64,000 nt of DNA from Sinorhizobium garamanticum (lineage in GTDB: Bacteria; Pseudomonadota; Alphaproteobacteria; Rhizobiales; Rhizobiaceae): the NCBI RefSeq assembly GCF_029892065.1, contig NZ_CP120375.1, forward strand, positions 558,001 through 622,000. The letters are read 5' to 3'. The notes under the pieces were generated by a model. It was not told where the DNA came from, made no database searches, and saw only the letters and a list, made by a program, of their open reading frames with translations. Made by a program: the position numbers and the translations under genes. Positions 24,773-33,097 of this stretch are shown in pieces; position 1 is the stretch's first letter; every line of letters starts with the position of its first letter.

Positions 24773-26254
24773 ATGAGTGCACCGATAATTTCGCTTGAAA
24801 GCCTGACCAACACGACATCCTCTGGGCAGTTGCTGACAACCGCGAAATCCGGTGGCTGCGCGTCCTCGTCCTGCGGCTCGTCCTCAAGGCCAACTGACAT
24901 GGATTCGGCTACCTGGGAGAAGATCAAGGATCACCCTTGCTTTTCAGAAGCAGCGCATCATTATTTCGCCCGTATGCACGTCGCAGTCGCACCAGCTTGC
25001 AATATCCAATGCAATTACTGCAATCGCAAATATGATTGCGCCAACGAAAGTCGTCCTGGCGTCGTCTCCGAAAAGCTGACACCGGACCAGGCGCTGCGCA
25101 AGGTGATTGCGGTCGCCAACGAAGTCCCGCAGCTTTCCGTTCTCGGCATCGCGGGTCCGGGCGATGCTTGTTACGACTGGAAGAAGACAAGGGCGACTTT
25201 CGGACGCGTTGCTAGGGAGATTCCCGACATCAAGCTGTGCATTTCCACCAACGGACTTGCGCTGCCGGAGCATGTGGACGAGTTGGCGGAATTGAACATC
25301 AGCCACGTGACGATCACCATCAACATGGTCGACCCCGCAGTCGGCGAGAAGATCTACCCGTGGATCTTTTATGGTCATCGCCGCTACACCGGCATGGAGG
25401 CTGCCAAAATCCTGCATGAGCGGCAGATGTTGGGACTTGAGATGTTGAGCAAACGCGGCATTCTTACGAAGATCAATTCGGTGATGATCCCCGGCGTCAA
25501 TGACCAGCACCTGATCGAAGTCAACAAATGGGTCAAGGAGCGTGGCGCGTTTCTGCACAACGTAATGCCGCTGATTTCAGACCCGGCACACGGCACCTGG
25601 TTCGGCCAGACAGGACAGCGCGGCCCAAATGCGCTCGAGCTAAAGGCGCTTCAGGATCGTCTCGAAGGCGGTGCCAAGCTGATGCGTCACTGCCGACAGT
25701 GCCGTGCCGATGCAGTCGGCCTGCTCGGCACTGATCGTGGCCAGGAGTTCACGCTCGACCAGATTCCATTCGAACCTGGCTACAACAGTGGCAAGCGTCA
25801 TGCCTACCGGGAGGTGGTCGCACGCATACGCGATGACCATTTGGCAGCCAAGAACCAAGCCATCACAACGCTTGCATCAGTGAGCGTGCGCGGGTCGCTT
25901 CACGTGGCTGTCGCGACTAAGGGGGGCGGACGCATTAACGAACACTTCGGACATGCGAAGGAGTTCCAGGTTTATGAAGCCTCGCAGACAGGGATTAAAT
26001 TTGTGGGGCATCGAAAGGTCGAGCCGTATTGCCGTGGAGGCTGGGGCGAGGAAGCCACCCTCGGTGGCATTATTGCTGCACTCGAAGGCATAGATATCGT
26101 GCTGTGCGCCAAGATCGGAGATTGCCCCCAGAAGCAGCTCATGGAAGCTGGGATCCGGGCAACGGAGGCCTTTGGCTACGATTACATTGAAACCGCGATC
26201 AGCGCTCTTTACGCCGCTGAGTATGGCCTCGACCTATCGAAGGCAACGGCTTGA
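24773..26254 (+). CDS. nifB: NifB, FeMo-cofactor biosynthesis radical SAM protein
   Basis: A 493-residue protein from the ATG at 24773. The radical-SAM cluster motif CNIQCNYC is at C76, C80 and C83, followed by the NifB-specific ESRP (92-95). The C-terminal ~110 residues, from GSLHVAVATKGGGRINEHFG onward, form the NifX/NafY-like domain usual in proteobacterial NifB. NifB fuses [4Fe-4S] units and inserts a SAM-derived carbide to make NifB-co, the core of the nitrogenase cofactor. It heads the nifB-fdxN-nifZ-fixU operon under the NifA/sigma-54 promoter, and the frame is intact. Confidence 0.97.
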   Translation: MSAPIISLESLTNTTSSGQLLTTAKSGGCASSSCGSSSRPTDMDSATWEKIKDHPCFSEAAHHYFARMHVAVAPACNIQCNYCNRKYDCANESRPGVVSEKLTPDQALRKVIAVANEVPQLSVLGIAGPGDACYDWKKTRATFGRVAREIPDIKLCISTNGLALPEHVDELAELNISHVTITINMVDPAVGEKIYPWIFYGHRRYTGMEAAKILHERQMLGLEMLSKRGILTKINSVMIPGVNDQHLIEVNKWVKERGAFLHNVMPLISDPAHGTWFGQTGQRGPNALELKALQDRLEGGAKLMRHCRQCRADAVGLLGTDRGQEFTLDQIPFEPGYNSGKRHAYREVVARIRDDHLAAKNQAITTLASVSVRGSLHVAVATKGGGRINEHFGHAKEFQVYEASQTGIKFVGHRKVEPYCRGGWGEEATLGGIIAALEGIDIVLCAKIGDCPQKQLMEAGIRATEAFGYDYIETAISALYAAEYGLDLSKATA

Positions 26255-26288
26255 GCTCGCCTATCCAGACCAGACCAGGAGTTGATTA

Positions 26289-26483
26289 ATGGCCTTCAAA
26301 ATCGTCGCATCCCAATGCACCCAGTGCGGTGCCTGCGAGTTCGAATGCCCTTCCGACGCGATCGAGTTCAAGGGCGAGAAGTACGTGATTGATCCCAACA
26401 AGTGCACCGAATGCGAGGGAGTTTTCGAGTTACAGCAATGCGCCTCGGTATGTCCGGTGCCGAAGACCTGCGTGCCGGCTTAA
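26289..26483 (+). CDS. fdxN: FdxN, 2[4Fe-4S] ferredoxin
   Basis: A 64-residue bacterial-type ferredoxin. The first cluster motif is [12 protein letters not shown]. The second, [19 protein letters not shown], has the longer spacing between cysteines typical of FdxN. It is encoded 34 nt after nifB in the same operon. FdxN donates electrons needed for nitrogen fixation in rhizobia, probably to NifB or nitrogenase. An AGGAG-type ribosome-binding site precedes the ATG. Confidence 0.95.
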   Translation: MAFKIVASQCTQCGACEFECPSDAIEFKGEKYVIDPNKCTECEGVFELQQCASVCPVPKTCVPA

Positions 26484-26554
26484 GCGCCAAAATGCAATGC
26501 CCGGGCGGCCTTGAGTCTTCCCTGTGTGACCGTAACGACGAAAAGGAATGGCCG

Positions 26555-26878
26555 ATGGGTCTTGGACGCGAAGAGGAGGTCGAAATCTACAATCCTCCAC
26601 AATTTACGCCGGGTGAGCGGGTCCGTGCCACACGCCACATAAGAAATGACGGCACCTACCCCGGCAAGGAAGTCGGAGAAAGCCTCGTTAGGAAAGGCGA
26701 CGCGGGTTTTGTGCGCGACGTGGGGACCTTTCTCCAGCAGTTTTACATCTATGCCGTCGAATGGATTGATCGCGGCATCGTCGTTGGAATGCGTGCGCGT
26801 GAACTGATGAGCCTCGACGAGGTCTCAACTCTGGCAACCGCCGAATGCACTGATCGGAGCAAAGGAAAAGCCAGATGA
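26555..26878 (+). CDS. nifZ: NifZ
   Basis: A 107-residue protein from the ATG at 26555, with the NifZ core FTPGERVRATRHIRNDGTYP and GDAGFVRDVGTFLQQFYIYA. NifZ assists maturation of the second P-cluster in the MoFe protein. A longer frame starting at 26402 overlaps fdxN and is not the gene. It overlaps fixU by 4 nt (ATGA), supporting a single operon. Confidence 0.93.
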   Translation: MGLGREEEVEIYNPPQFTPGERVRATRHIRNDGTYPGKEVGESLVRKGDAGFVRDVGTFLQQFYIYAVEWIDRGIVVGMRARELMSLDEVSTLATAECTDRSKGKAR

Positions 26879-27105
26879 AAGTAACAATCCGCAGAACTGG
26901 CAACGACTTATCAGCGTATGTTCCCAAGAAGGATCTGGAAGAGCCGATCGTCGAGGTTGAGAATGAAGGCCTATGGGGCGGCTTTGTGGTGCTCAGGAAC
27001 GGCTGGCGGCTCTTACTGCCCGATCTTCCGAAGGACACCCAGCTACCGGTCACCGTCGAGGCGAAGAAGATGGTGAATGATGCCGCGCAAAGCGAAACAT
27101 CATGA
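26875..27105 (+). CDS. fixU: FixU/NifT
   Basis: A 76-residue NifT/FixU protein (MKVTIRRTGNDLSAYVPKKD, then WGGFVVLRNGWRLLLPDLP). The family is conserved downstream of nif operons and of uncertain function, dispensable in the cases studied. It overlaps nifZ by 4 nt and ends the operon. Confidence 0.93.
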   Translation: MKVTIRRTGNDLSAYVPKKDLEEPIVEVENEGLWGGFVVLRNGWRLLLPDLPKDTQLPVTVEAKKMVNDAAQSETS

Positions 27106-27301
27106 CACACTGACTTCCGGTCTAGTCGTTCGGGACTGCCTTGCCGAAAGTGGCTTGACCCGGTGTGGCCGAACCTGCGGTCTCGAATACCTCCGACAGC
27201 GCTGTTGCCTCCGATCTGCTTGAAACCCATTCATGGATTTGAGAGTTGCGGTTTAGCAGCCTTGATCTCGATGTGACTCACGGCTGCGGCACGCACTGGC
27301 C

Positions 27302-27322
27302 GTGCCTGACTTCGTCAGGCAC
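27302..27322. terminator. hairpin between convergent nif and oxidoreductase genes
   Basis: GTGCCTGAC and GTCAGGCAC flank a three-base loop (TTC). The hairpin lies in the 225-bp gap between the end of fixU and the end of the leftward oxidoreductase gene, so it could terminate both transcripts. There is no clear T-run. Confidence 0.5.
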
Positions 27323-27330
27323 TATCGTAC

Positions 27331-28359
27331 TCAGCCAACTCGTTCCATTAATTCGGATTGAATAGTCTTTACGGTGTACAGCGATGCATCTAAAGGCAGG
27401 TCCCCAAACGCGACCTGACAAAGGAGGTAGTTTGCACCCGCCTGTTCCAGCTGATCAAGTAGAGCCTGTCGCACAAAAGCCGCCGTTCCCACCACGCACA
27501 ATTCACTTTCGATTGCTGCATCGAAGGTCAGGGGCAGATTTGGTGGAAATGGGATCGCATTGAGGTCGTACAGGAATTTGAAACTTTCAAGCCATCGTTC
27601 GAAAGCAGGAGCCGCGAGCGAATATGCATGGTCTGGAGACCGCCCGACCACAATCATGCGAAGCAATCCGAGAAATGACGCTTGGTTGTTCGTGTCGGTT
27701 TTGTGTCCTTCCTCGGACCGGAAAGCGTCAGTAATCTTGCGAACAAACGAAGCGGGTCCTACACACGCGATATTTGCGCCGTTTGCAGCGGCCCAACGTG
27801 CAGACTCGGGTCGGGTGGTGGCGATCCAAGTCGGCGGGTGCGGACGTTGATGAGGCTCCAAGGTCAAAGGGACGTCGTTTAGCTCGAAGTGGTGGCCGCG
27901 GTAGGAAAGAGTGCCGCCCCTCATCGCCTCCATCAGGATTTCGCTGGCCTCGAGATAGCGTCCTAGCACCGCGTCCGCATCAACCCCGAAGTAACCTAGC
28001 TCGATCGGAAGAGAGCCGCGCCCGATGCCTATCTCGGCCCTACCGCCGCTCAATTGGTCAAGCATGCAGATCTCCTCGAACGCACGCAGCGGATGACAAA
28101 GGCTGAGCAGCATGACAAGTGGGCCAAGACGAAGTTGGTGGGTGCGCTGCGCGACGCTCGACAAGAACAGATTGGGCGATGGGCCTCTCCCATGCGGCGA
28201 ACAATGGTGCTCCGCTAGATGGTAAGCATAAAAGCCGAGCCGATCACACGCTTCCGCTAGCCTGAGACGGTCTGCGTATTGTTTTCCAATGGCGCTACCG
28301 TCCTCGTCCAAATGGTCGAATATGCCGAAAGCAAGCTTTGAAGGAAGGGCTTTTCTCAT
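27331..28359 (-). CDS. luciferase-like (LLM-class) flavin-dependent oxidoreductase
   Basis: A 342-residue TIM-barrel protein of the bacterial luciferase-like monooxygenase family: FGIFDHLDED near the start, FYAYHLAEHHCSPHGRGPSP, LGPLVMLLSLCHPLRAFEEI, AEIGIGRGSLPIELGYFGVD and the C-terminal GTAAFVRQALLDQLEQAGAN. These enzymes use reduced FMN to oxidise small organic substrates. It resembles the y4wF gene remembered from the NGR234 symbiotic plasmid and lies next to a HisC-like aminotransferase, also leftward. The pair may form a small biosynthetic unit linked to the nif region; the substrate is unknown. Confidence 0.88.
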   Translation of the reverse strand: MRKALPSKLAFGIFDHLDEDGSAIGKQYADRLRLAEACDRLGFYAYHLAEHHCSPHGRGPSPNLFLSSVAQRTHQLRLGPLVMLLSLCHPLRAFEEICMLDQLSGGRAEIGIGRGSLPIELGYFGVDADAVLGRYLEASEILMEAMRGGTLSYRGHHFELNDVPLTLEPHQRPHPPTWIATTRPESARWAAANGANIACVGPASFVRKITDAFRSEEGHKTDTNNQASFLGLLRMIVVGRSPDHAYSLAAPAFERWLESFKFLYDLNAIPFPPNLPLTFDAAIESELCVVGTAAFVRQALLDQLEQAGANYLLCQVAFGDLPLDASLYTVKTIQSELMERVG

Positions 28360-28788
28360 TAACTCTCTCCGGTTTTGTCCCTGGGAGCCCCGGACCTTGA
28401 TCGGAGCGAAGCAAGACGCGGGACCTTTCTTGGCTGAACATCACTGCTCACTTTGAGCCTGCCTTTGGGTAGCGCCGGCAGGAGCCAGATCGTTGAAGCT
28501 GACCACCCTACGCACGTCCTTTGCAAACTCGGCTATTGCTCACTGTCCTTCAGTGCTTCTGCCGACGAAAACTTCCGTCACAAGCGATCTTGTTTCAGGT
28601 TTTTCGGTCGAATGGAGGGGCGCCTTGACCTACGACGCGTGCAAGCGACCGGCCATGCGGGTTAGCTTTCCCCCGCGGGAGTGGGTAGGCTGCTCAACGA
28701 TTCGGGGAGATCATTCTTGCGGTCGTTGCTCTCTGTCCTATTGCCGCGGTCTTTTCGCACGCGCATAATGAGGAGAGCCTCGAAACTG
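28360..28788. other. gene-poor stretch between oxidoreductase and aminotransferase
   Basis: No coding region is supported in these ~430 bases and no sigma-54 element facing the oxidoreductase was found. The oxidoreductase may have its own promoter here. Confidence 0.35.
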
Positions 28789-29895
28789 CTATACCGCCGA
28801 TCTTTGAGACATCTCAGCTCCCAAAATGTCCTCGACAGCTGCTAGAAACGCATCCATTTGTGGTTTTGTCCCGATGCTGACGCGAATGCAATCTTCGAGA
28901 TCCTCATCGGGAAGGACGGCCACCAGTATCTTTTTGCGTTTCAAGCAGGCTTGCCACCAGGCGCCGTCTCGTCCTGCCGGCACACGGACCAGCAAGAAAT
29001 TCGTATGCGAGGGCGTTACAGAGAACCCAAGTTGGGACAGCGCGAAGTTCACACGCACTCTCTCATACTGAATGTGTCTGTGGTTCTCAGCGTAGGCTGT
29101 GCGGTGGGCAAGGATACTGACGCCAACCGCATGGCCGATCACATTCATGTTGAACATGTTCTGGATGTTGCGCAGTCTGCCTATAACCTCAGGATGACCG
29201 AGGCCGAAGCCAATGCGAATGCCGGCCGCTGCATAGCTCTTCGAAAACGTCCTCAAGATCAGGAGGTTCGAATAGCGGTCAATAAGACGCAGAGCACTGT
29301 CAGGCGCAAAGTCCACATAGGCTTCATCGAGCACGATCAACCGGTCAGATTGTGCAACGAGGCTTTCAATATCCGCAATTGGCACAAATGTTCCGGTCGG
29401 GTTGTTAGGATTAGCTAGCAGAATGAACTTGGCCTCCTTCGCGGGACCGAAAAGCAATTTGCGTATCGGCAACAAGCAAGTTTCGCCCCATTTGATTTCA
29501 AGCAATCGAGCGCCTTGCAACAGGGCGAGCTTGCGGTTGTATGCAAAGCCAGGCGACAACATCGCGACACTGTCACCCGGGTCAAGGAATGCTTTGTATA
29601 TGAGCGAAAGAAGTTCGGACGAACCGTTACCGGCGATCACCTGATCGGTGGAAAGGTTGTATGACGCGGCAGCTGCCTCCCTCAAGCTGATGTTGTCATC
29701 CTCTGGATATAGATACTGTCGTTCGAGAGCAGCAAGAGCGCTCTGCATTACCGCTGCCGGCAATGCAAATGGATTCTCATTTGTGTTGAGTTTGATACAC
29801 CCGGCATCTGGTACCGGGTTCGACGGAAGACAATCTAACTGTCTGTACACCTCCGCAAGATACGAAAGTACGCTTTGCAGTTTTGCATCAGACAT
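28789..29895 (-). CDS. HisC-like PLP-dependent aminotransferase
   Basis: A 368-residue fold-type I aminotransferase. It has the HisC hallmarks KLNTNENPFALP, NPNNPTG (162-168), DEAYVDF (190-196) and the PLP lysine K219 in TFSKSYAAAGIRIGFGLG, with an arginine-containing C-terminal motif IRVSIG. Histidinol-phosphate aminotransferases convert imidazole acetol phosphate to histidinol phosphate, but paralogues act on aromatic amino acids or in secondary metabolism. No other his gene is near. It resembles y4wE of the NGR234 symbiotic plasmid, and its adjacency to the oxidoreductase suggests a specialised rather than a housekeeping role. Confidence 0.88.
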   Translation of the reverse strand: MSDAKLQSVLSYLAEVYRQLDCLPSNPVPDAGCIKLNTNENPFALPAAVMQSALAALERQYLYPEDDNISLREAAAASYNLSTDQVIAGNGSSELLSLIYKAFLDPGDSVAMLSPGFAYNRKLALLQGARLLEIKWGETCLLPIRKLLFGPAKEAKFILLANPNNPTGTFVPIADIESLVAQSDRLIVLDEAYVDFAPDSALRLIDRYSNLLILRTFSKSYAAAGIRIGFGLGHPEVIGRLRNIQNMFNMNVIGHAVGVSILAHRTAYAENHRHIQYERVRVNFALSQLGFSVTPSHTNFLLVRVPAGRDGAWWQACLKRKKILVAVLPDEDLEDCIRVSIGTKPQMDAFLAAVEDILGAEMSQRSAV

Positions 29896-30284
29896 AGTTT
29901 TTCTCTCTTTCAGCGCGCAAAGTATAATCGCTTTGTTCGACTGTCGCCGCTAGTATCTTATCGGTTGCCGTGTATTTTATCGACTCAAGCGTTAATGGCC
30001 TGTTCTATAATGCAGCTATATCACTTCAGTAAAATCATTTGTTCGCATTCCAGCTATTGATTCCATGGATAGAACGACGTTTAGGATTTTCGATTGCTCC
30101 TGCGTTGGGCTCGAAGCGTGCCGGGGCTCTTCTTGAGCGCACCCGGGTCGAGCCCTTATGGTCTCTGACAACGGGTGCTGGTCGGCGCGACCTCGAGCGG
30201 TTCCGGCTTTGACTGATCGGAAGGGTTTCCGCTTTAGTCCGTTTTTATGATTACGGGATGGCCCGCCCTCCCGAAGCGATCAGC
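29896..30284. other. intergenic region upstream of the aminotransferase
   Basis: AT-rich sequence directly upstream of the leftward aminotransferase probably holds its promoter. No TGT-N10-ACA plus -24/-12 pair facing it was found. No gene is supported. Confidence 0.35.
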
Positions 30285-30527
30285 TTGAGCTGGAGAACGA
30301 GTATTTGGGCGGAGAAATTATCCGCGAGTGGGTTGGTATCCTCTTCGCTAGTTCATGAAGTCTCCCGTCTGGTTGTGCCAATAACCACCCTTTTGGCAGC
30401 CGTAGCTGACAGCAGCCTGAAGCTACCGGCGATTTGCGCAAAGGCATTCCAGCGTGGTCTCGAGTTCTCTCGATAGAACTTCCCCTCGACCTGGCAGCCC
30501 TCGGCACACCTGATGCGAAATGCTTCT
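30285..30527. repeat. dispersed ~240-bp repeat, copy A
   Basis: It is about 80-85 percent similar by eye to 45845-46087; shared blocks include GGGCGGAGAAAT, TAGCTGACAGCAGCCTGAAG and CTCGGCACACCTGATG. On the minus strand this copy carries an open frame of up to 74 codons (30353-30577) with RCAEGCQVEGKFYRENSRPR and WNAFAQIAGSF. The other copy has the same peptide with a frameshift, so the repeat may be a relic of a small gene rather than purely non-coding. Confidence 0.65.
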
Positions 30528-30577
30528 CCTTCCGTTGAGCTCGCCATAGAAGCCGTTGCAGACGCCGAAAATTTCAT

Positions 30578-31148
30578 CTGCGTTTATCGATGCCGTAGCG
30601 GTGCACAAATGGGAAGCATGCGAATGATGATTGGGGAGACGAAAGGCCGACTCCTATTGCGTTAAACCAATGGCGGAAAGCCAGGAACATCGCGAAGCTT
30701 TCCAGGAGCGAGTCAGGAGCGGGTGTCACGCACCCAGGCGCATGAACTGGATCGCAGAAAGCCCAAGGTCCCGTCAGTTCTCGCCAGGATTACTGAACCC
30801 GCATTGAACAGAATGGGGAAGATCATGGGTGGGTCGCAGCTATGGCAGGTCACCTCTTCGCCGGAACGTCTCTTGTAGGGAATGCGGTCGCTTCGTGCCC
30901 GTCGCAAGCCAGAGATAGCGCCTTCCACCACCATGATGAGCAGCACTACGGCAGCAGACCCGCTTTTTCCGAGAGTGCCGAGGCGGACCAAGGCTCGCGC
31001 CGGCGTCGTTTCGACATGAGGCCACCTCACGTACCCTTTGAACATGCAATGGCGTGAAATGTCACTGATCGACGGTTACTCCGCCTCGAGTCGTTGCACC
31101 TTTGGCGTATTTTTCGCGTAGTGACATGCATCACCTGCCGAGCGCAGG
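30578..31148. other. gene-poor stretch
   Basis: Several short open frames exist on both strands but none has a recognisable protein or a convincing start. The sequence looks like eroded DNA. Confidence 0.3.
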
Positions 31149-31331
31149 TCAGGGAGGCGAGAAACCCTCATATCCAAGTTTCGCACAGCCGTAACCCTCA
31201 TCGAAATTCGATGGCGGTTGCTTTCGCTTGCAAACGCGGTTTGCATATCGGGGCTGGGTAATACCCCCACTGGTCTGCGTGCACCCCGAGATGATCGCGC
31301 ACGCAAGGGCTGTCGCTACAACTATCTTCAT
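31149..31331 (-). CDS. possible small lipoprotein
   Basis: A 60-residue frame with a signal sequence and lipobox-like end (MKIVVATALACAIISGC), followed by a short polar tail containing three more cysteines-or-near positions (NRVCKRKQPPSNFDEGYGCA). The lipobox Cys17 is well placed for signal peptidase II. No family was recognised and it stands alone in a gene-poor stretch. Confidence 0.4.
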   Translation of the reverse strand: MKIVVATALACAIISGCTQTSGGITQPRYANRVCKRKQPPSNFDEGYGCAKLGYEGFSPP

Positions 31332-31783
31332 GGCCGACCTCCATCGAACGATGGCTAGATCATTGCCCGCTAACGGGGCAGTTGGCTTTGACCGAGATCA
31401 ATTGAGCGCGAGGTGGAGTGCGCCCCTCGAACTGGACAGATCAGGATGAGAAATTGACCGGCCTACCAGGTTTCCGGAAAGAAGACCCATGGCACAATAC
31501 CGCAGCCACAGCGTCGAATTAAACGCCAAGTCGTGCAGGACAGCTCGCATGCGGTGTTCGACGGTGGGACAATAACCCATCTCCCGGAAGTGCGGCGTTA
31601 AGAGATGCGCTTAGGGTTTGGCTTTCGCCAATGGACGATAAGTACCGCATACTCTTCGGGAGTTTTGAACACGGCACAATCCCGGCGTCGTCTTGGCGAA
31701 CCGCACGCGAAGAGCTGTACCGTCTGAGCAGAAGGATGCAGTTGCGCCGGTGGTTGTAAGGCGGCCGATCGCATGCGGACGAG
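31332..31783. other. gene-poor stretch
   Basis: No supported gene. Short open frames with no family resemblance only. Confidence 0.3.
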
Positions 31784-32074
31784 TTACTTGGTCCGGTCCA
31801 CTACAGTTTTCAACGTCCTGAGGATGTCGGCTGCGTCTATGAAAGCGTCCCTGACCTCGTCCACGGATAGGTCGCGCGCGCGCTCTGACGACAGCCGAAG
31901 ATCAATCAAAACGTCGCGCACACTGCGTATTTCTGTGACGCCAGTCTGCCGGCGCATGTCGCGGATGGTATCGATCGAGCGGTCTAGGAGGCGGCTGATC
32001 TCGTGGTGAGTGAGTTTGTCGACCTCGTTTGCCGCCCTGACTAACTCTGCAATAAAGTCGGTCGTTAAGCACAT
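31784..32074 (-). CDS. small hypothetical helical protein
   Basis: A 96-residue acidic protein, all-helical in appearance (FIAELVRAANEVDKLTHHEI, SRLLDRSIDTIRDMRRQTGV, ending LRTLKTVVDRTK). The composition and the lack of competing frames suggest a real gene. It could be a small regulatory or partner protein. It is not recognised and no operon partner is visible. Confidence 0.5.
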   Translation of the reverse strand: MCLTTDFIAELVRAANEVDKLTHHEISRLLDRSIDTIRDMRRQTGVTEIRSVRDVLIDLRLSSERARDLSVDEVRDAFIDAADILRTLKTVVDRTK

Positions 32075-32656
32075 GATTTCAATCCTGCAGGCTCATTCTT
32101 GCGTCGTTGACTGTCTGATGCCAACATTCCGACAGCCACGTGCCGAGGCCGGCCGCGCCGCTGAATATTCCTCCGTTGGCTGACCCTGTGCAGCTACGTG
32201 CTCGCTTCACCAACTCGCCATACTCAACCCTTTCTTGCTATTGAAGCGGTCTCATGCTGGAGCTTCGCGATCGAAGCAGCCACAAGCTCGATGCACGCAA
32301 GATGCTGCCGTTTTTTGCACCACTCGGTGAGACTGACAAAATTGGTTTTTTGGATGAGATCGATCCATCTCCGTTATAGATACACCAGGTCACACGTTGC
32401 AAGGGGTGTTGACCAGGTCTCTCGCACCGCGTTGCTCACCCAAATGCTTGGCCAATTACCAGCGAACCGCCTAAAGAGTGACCTCGCCTTCAAAATACCG
32501 CCACTTGAAACTCCTCACGGATAACGTCGCGGCGAACGAATTGCAAGAAGCTCCTCGTCGCCAATCTGCACCCATTCGCCATCGCGTTCATGGACATGAT
32601 TCCACCGCCGGGAAAGCGGAGGCCAACCGTGCATAGTTCAGTCGGATGTTGAACAA
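32075..32656. other. gene-poor stretch upstream of the NRPS promoter
   Basis: No gene is supported. A minus-strand frame around 32230-32350 reads like a protein (LIQKTNFVSLTEWCKKRQHL) but has no start codon and may be a relic. Confidence 0.3.
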
Positions 32657-32732
32657 TGTCGAACATGCGACATGAGACCTTAGATTCATATTGTTGTTTA
32701 TAAACCGTTTTTCGCTTGGCGCGCTAAGTGCA
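32657..32732 (+). promoter_or_regulatory. NifA upstream site and sigma-54 promoter of the NRPS operon
   Basis: TGTCGAACATGCGACA (32657-32672) is a perfect TGT-N10-ACA site and differs at only two positions from the one at 9074. The -24/-12 element TGGCGCGCTAAGTGCA (32717-32732) keeps the invariant GG-N10-GC. Transcription would start near 32745, leaving a leader of about 350 nt before the NRPS start codon. No other promoter facing the NRPS was found. The -12 box (GTGCA) is slightly weaker than consensus TTGCA. Confidence 0.85.
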
Positions 32733-33097
32733 ACGTTCATCGTAAAGCGGCCTCAGGGATTGAGAGAAAATTTGTCGCAAGCTAGTTGCGAATGTCTATT
32801 CAGCACTCTTGCCACGGCCGGGTGGACCAACCGAAGAGAAGGTCAAGAAATGTAAGATTCCGCAAAACTCATCCACAATGACAGCGCCGCAATCCGGTGA
32901 GGCTGGCGCGTTTGTGCCTGTCTACGATCCATTCAGAGGCGGGCTCAATTACCGGGCCATGCTGTTCATACGAGCGCCGGACATGCCTACCCCTCGGCGG
33001 GCTTGCTCGGCGTCTACCAAGGCCTGGATCAAACGCTGGAACGCCAGGCCATCACAGGCAATCTCCTTCGTTAATGCAGTTTGGAAAACGCACTCTT

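Noticed and set aside
26402..26554. Longer start for nifZ.
   Set aside because: It overlaps fdxN in another frame; the NifZ family begins at the ATG at 26555.
28360..30284. Possible sigma-54 promoters for the leftward oxidoreductase and aminotransferase.
   Set aside because: Candidate GC...CC pairs on the minus strand have wrong spacing (for example near 28412), and no TGT-N10-ACA site accompanies them.
32809..33097. Open frame ahead of the NRPS resembling the start of a uracil-DNA-glycosylase-like protein (FVPVYDPFRGGLNYRAMLF).
   Set aside because: The resemblance covers about 25 residues only, lies in the leader of the NRPS transcript and has no continuation. It is too weak to call a gene.
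32897..33097. N-terminal extension of the NRPS reading frame.
   Set aside because: It has no NRPS homology, is arginine- and proline-rich, and overlaps the frame above. The ATG at 33098 directly precedes the adenylation domain.
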